Assembly (NCBI GenBank): GCA_021648625.1
Contig: JAKISK010000008.1
Coordinates: 1-39,214, forward strand
Source of the DNA: Thiomicrorhabdus sp.
GTDB taxonomy: Bacteria > Pseudomonadota > Gammaproteobacteria > Thiomicrospirales > Thiomicrospiraceae
DNA length: 39,214 nucleotides
Reading direction: 5' to 3'
Shown here: piece by piece, positions 36,151-39,214 of the stretch
Layout of the letters: each line of letters opens with the position of its first letter
Position numbering within the stretch: the first letter of the stretch is position 1
Notes under the pieces: model-generated
The model's input: the letters and a program-made list of their open reading frames with translations, nothing else
Database searches by the model: none
What the model was told of the DNA's origin: nothing
Position numbers and translations under genes: made by a program

Positions 36151-37359
36151 TTATTTGCGTCTTTTTGCTGCTGTTTTTAGGCGTAGCGCATTCAATTTAA
36201 TAAACCCTTCCGCATCTTTATGATCGTAAGCGCCATCATCCTCTTCAAACGTAGCAATTTTCTCATCAAATAAACTGTACTCAGAAGTACGAGAGACCAC
36301 TATCACATTGCCCTTATACAGTTTAAGGCGCACATTTCCTGTCACATACGTTTGAGAATTATCAATTAACGCTTGCAGCATTTCGCGCTCTGGTGCAAAC
36401 CAAAAACCGTTATAAATCATCTCTGCATACTTAGGCATTAACTCATCTTTTAAATGTGCGGCATTGCGATCCAGTGTTAAAGATTCCATGGCACGGTGCG
36501 CTTTTAACATAATCGTTCCCGCTGGTGTTTCATAACAACCACGCGCTTTCATCCCAACAAAACGGTTTTCAACAATGTCATCACGTCCAATGCCGTTTGC
36601 ACCACCGACTTTGTTTAAATACTCCATTACCGTCGCTGGAGACATAGTTTCACCATTAATGGCAACAATGTCCCCTTTTTCATAAGTAATATCAATATAG
36701 GTGGCTTCATTTGGAGCATTTTCAGGAGAGACTGTCCACAACCACATATCTTCTTCCGGCTCATTAGCAGGGTCTTCAATTACGCCACCTTCATAAGAGA
36801 TGTGCAATAAGTTTGCATCCATTGAATAGGGCGATTTTTGACCTTTTTTCTTCTCAACTTGAATGCCATGCTCAGCGGCATACGCCATCAGTTTTTCACG
36901 CGAAAGTAAGTCCCACTCACGCCAAGGCGCAATCACATGTACATCAGGCATAAGTGCATACGCATTCAACTCAAAACGAACCTGGTCGTTGCCCTTGCCC
37001 GTTGCACCATGAGAGATAGCATCGGCACCCACTTCCTGCGCAATTTCCACCAAGCGTTTTGAAATCAATGGACGTGCAATTGAGGTTCCTAAACGGTACT
37101 CACCTTCATAAATGGCATTAGCGCGCATCATCGGGAACACAAAGTCACGTGCAAACTCTTCACGCAAGTCTTCAATATAAATCTCTTTAATGCCCATCGC
37201 TTCGGCTTTTTTGCGAGCAGGCTCTACTTCTTCACCTTGACCAATGTCAGCGGTAAATGTGACCACTTCGCATTGGTATTCATCTTGCAACCACTTTACA
37301 ATAATGGAAGTATCTAAACCACCAGAATAAGCCAAAACAACTTTTTTAATCTCGGGCAT
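36151..37359 (-). CDS. argG: Argininosuccinate synthase
   Basis: [44 protein letters not shown]. Confidence 0.97.
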   Translation of the reverse strand: MPEIKKVVLAYSGGLDTSIIVKWLQDEYQCEVVTFTADIGQGEEVEPARKKAEAMGIKEIYIEDLREEFARDFVFPMMRANAIYEGEYRLGTSIARPLISKRLVEIAQEVGADAISHGATGKGNDQVRFELNAYALMPDVHVIAPWREWDLLSREKLMAYAAEHGIQVEKKKGQKSPYSMDANLLHISYEGGVIEDPANEPEEDMWLWTVSPENAPNEATYIDITYEKGDIVAINGETMSPATVMEYLNKVGGANGIGRDDIVENRFVGMKARGCYETPAGTIMLKAHRAMESLTLDRNAAHLKDELMPKYAEMIYNGFWFAPEREMLQALIDNSQTYVTGNVRLKLYKGNVIVVSRTSEYSLFDEKIATFEEDDGAYDHKDAEGFIKLNALRLKTAAKRRK

Positions 37360-37465
37360 TATTTTTTTCCTATCGAATTCTTCTATTAATTGCGCGAATT
37401 ATACATTAAAATTACTCAATTATAATCAATAAATAGCGCCTCAAGCGCTTCGGAAGCCATCAAAA

Positions 37466-38398
37466 ATGATCAGTTTTTCAGATTTTATTAAAGTCACCCC
37501 TCAATATTTTATTCCCAAACACCTTTTATCATCTGGAATGCACTGGTTTATGCAGGTGGAAACCCCATGGATTAAAAACAATACCATTAAACTGCTCACT
37601 AAAATTTACGGCATTAATGTAAGCGAAGCCGAAAATGAAGATTTGACCAGCTATCGCCACTTTAACGACTTTTTTACCCGAGCATTAAAACCCGAAGCGC
37701 GTCCGATTGACCCTACCGAAAATGCGTGGGTTAGCCCCGTTGACGGCGTTATCAGCCAATCTTCACACATCAATGGCAACCAAATTATTCAAGCAAAGTG
37801 TCACCCCTATACCGTAGAAGCGCTTGTAGGTGGGGACATCACCTATGCCAAAACGTTTGACAATGGAGAAGCCGCCGTAATTTACCTTTCACCAAAAGAT
37901 TACCACCGTATCCACATACCAGACGCTGGGAAACTGCTCTCGATGACTTACGTACCTGGAGATTTGTTTGCCGTAAACCCTGCTACGGTTCGTAATGTTG
38001 ATGGCCTATTTGCACGCAATGAACGACTCGTGATTCGTTTTGAAAATGAACGTGGGTCATTTTGCCTGATCATGGTCGGCGCAATTTTCGTAGGCAGTAT
38101 GCAAACCGTTTGGGAGGGAAAAATCACCCCAGAGTATCAACCTACCATCCAACATTGGGATTATTCAGACGCAAACTTGACCTTTAACAAGGGCGATGAA
38201 GTTGGTCGCTTTAATATGGGCTCAACTGTGGTACTCTTAACGCCAGAAAATCAACTACCAGAATTAGGGCAAATCATTGCAGGCACCCCAATCAAAATGG
38301 GCGAGCATTTAGCAAGCTACCCGAGCATCAAACAAGACCCTTCTGACGATATCGCACATGAGATCATGGAAGATGACAGACTTAAAACCATTAGTTAA
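37466..38398 (+). CDS. psd: Phosphatidylserine decarboxylase proenzyme
   Basis: [52 protein letters not shown] (GST autocleavage site). Confidence 0.95.
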   Translation: MISFSDFIKVTPQYFIPKHLLSSGMHWFMQVETPWIKNNTIKLLTKIYGINVSEAENEDLTSYRHFNDFFTRALKPEARPIDPTENAWVSPVDGVISQSSHINGNQIIQAKCHPYTVEALVGGDITYAKTFDNGEAAVIYLSPKDYHRIHIPDAGKLLSMTYVPGDLFAVNPATVRNVDGLFARNERLVIRFENERGSFCLIMVGAIFVGSMQTVWEGKITPEYQPTIQHWDYSDANLTFNKGDEVGRFNMGSTVVLLTPENQLPELGQIIAGTPIKMGEHLASYPSIKQDPSDDIAHEIMEDDRLKTIS

Positions 38399-38746
<348 letters not shown>

Positions 38747-38782
38747 AGATTTTCTGAATAAACACGCTCAAATTTCAGCAAT

Positions 38783-38810
38783 AAAAAAGGCTCTTTTTAG
38801 AGCCTTTTTT
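38783..38810. terminator. Rho-independent terminator between glnB and dapB
   Basis: AAAAAAGGCTCTTTTTAGAGCCTTTTTT. Confidence 0.9.
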
Positions 38811-38834
38811 ATTGGGGGGGTAAAATCAGAACAA

Positions 38835-39214
<380 letters not shown>

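Overview
The window looks like a chromosomal segment of a moderately AT-rich gammaproteobacterium; gene content suggests a sulfur-oxidiser of the Thiomicrospira/Hydrogenovibrio type (inference only). It holds: (1) a type I restriction-modification operon, hsdM (partial)-hsdS-fic-hsdR, with an embedded class III-like Fic protein; (2) a pyruvate dehydrogenase operon aceE-aceF-lpdA; (3) rppH, a HAD hydrolase and a DegQ/MucD-type protease; (4) a chemotaxis/flagellar accessory cluster (MCP, cheB, cheR, FliK-like, cheW, cheY, STAS, stand-alone FlhB C-terminal domain, FlgP-like LPP20 lipoprotein); (5) tRNA-Pro(GGG); (6) LpoA-like, pepN, pal, a duplicated peptidoglycan-binding lipoprotein, acnB, a TerB/J-domain protein, pgpA, argG, psd, glnB and partial dapB. 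The most striking signals are between genes. There are three copies of an exactly 152-bp palindromic element (GTAAC...GTTAC), each flanked by a perfect and different 8-bp direct repeat (CATTTAAC, CTAGTTTC, AAAAAATC). This is a recently active non-autonomous MITE family, and one copy has replaced the stop codon of a host gene. Two further fold-back elements are present: 18730-18901, and 35980-36142 with TCTAA direct repeats. There is also a recurrent family of poly(G)/poly(C) hairpins with an AGAAAATTT flank, plus long G:C homopolymers inside the lpoA-like and pgpA reading frames (possible slippage switches). No CRISPR array, prophage or intact transposase was seen.
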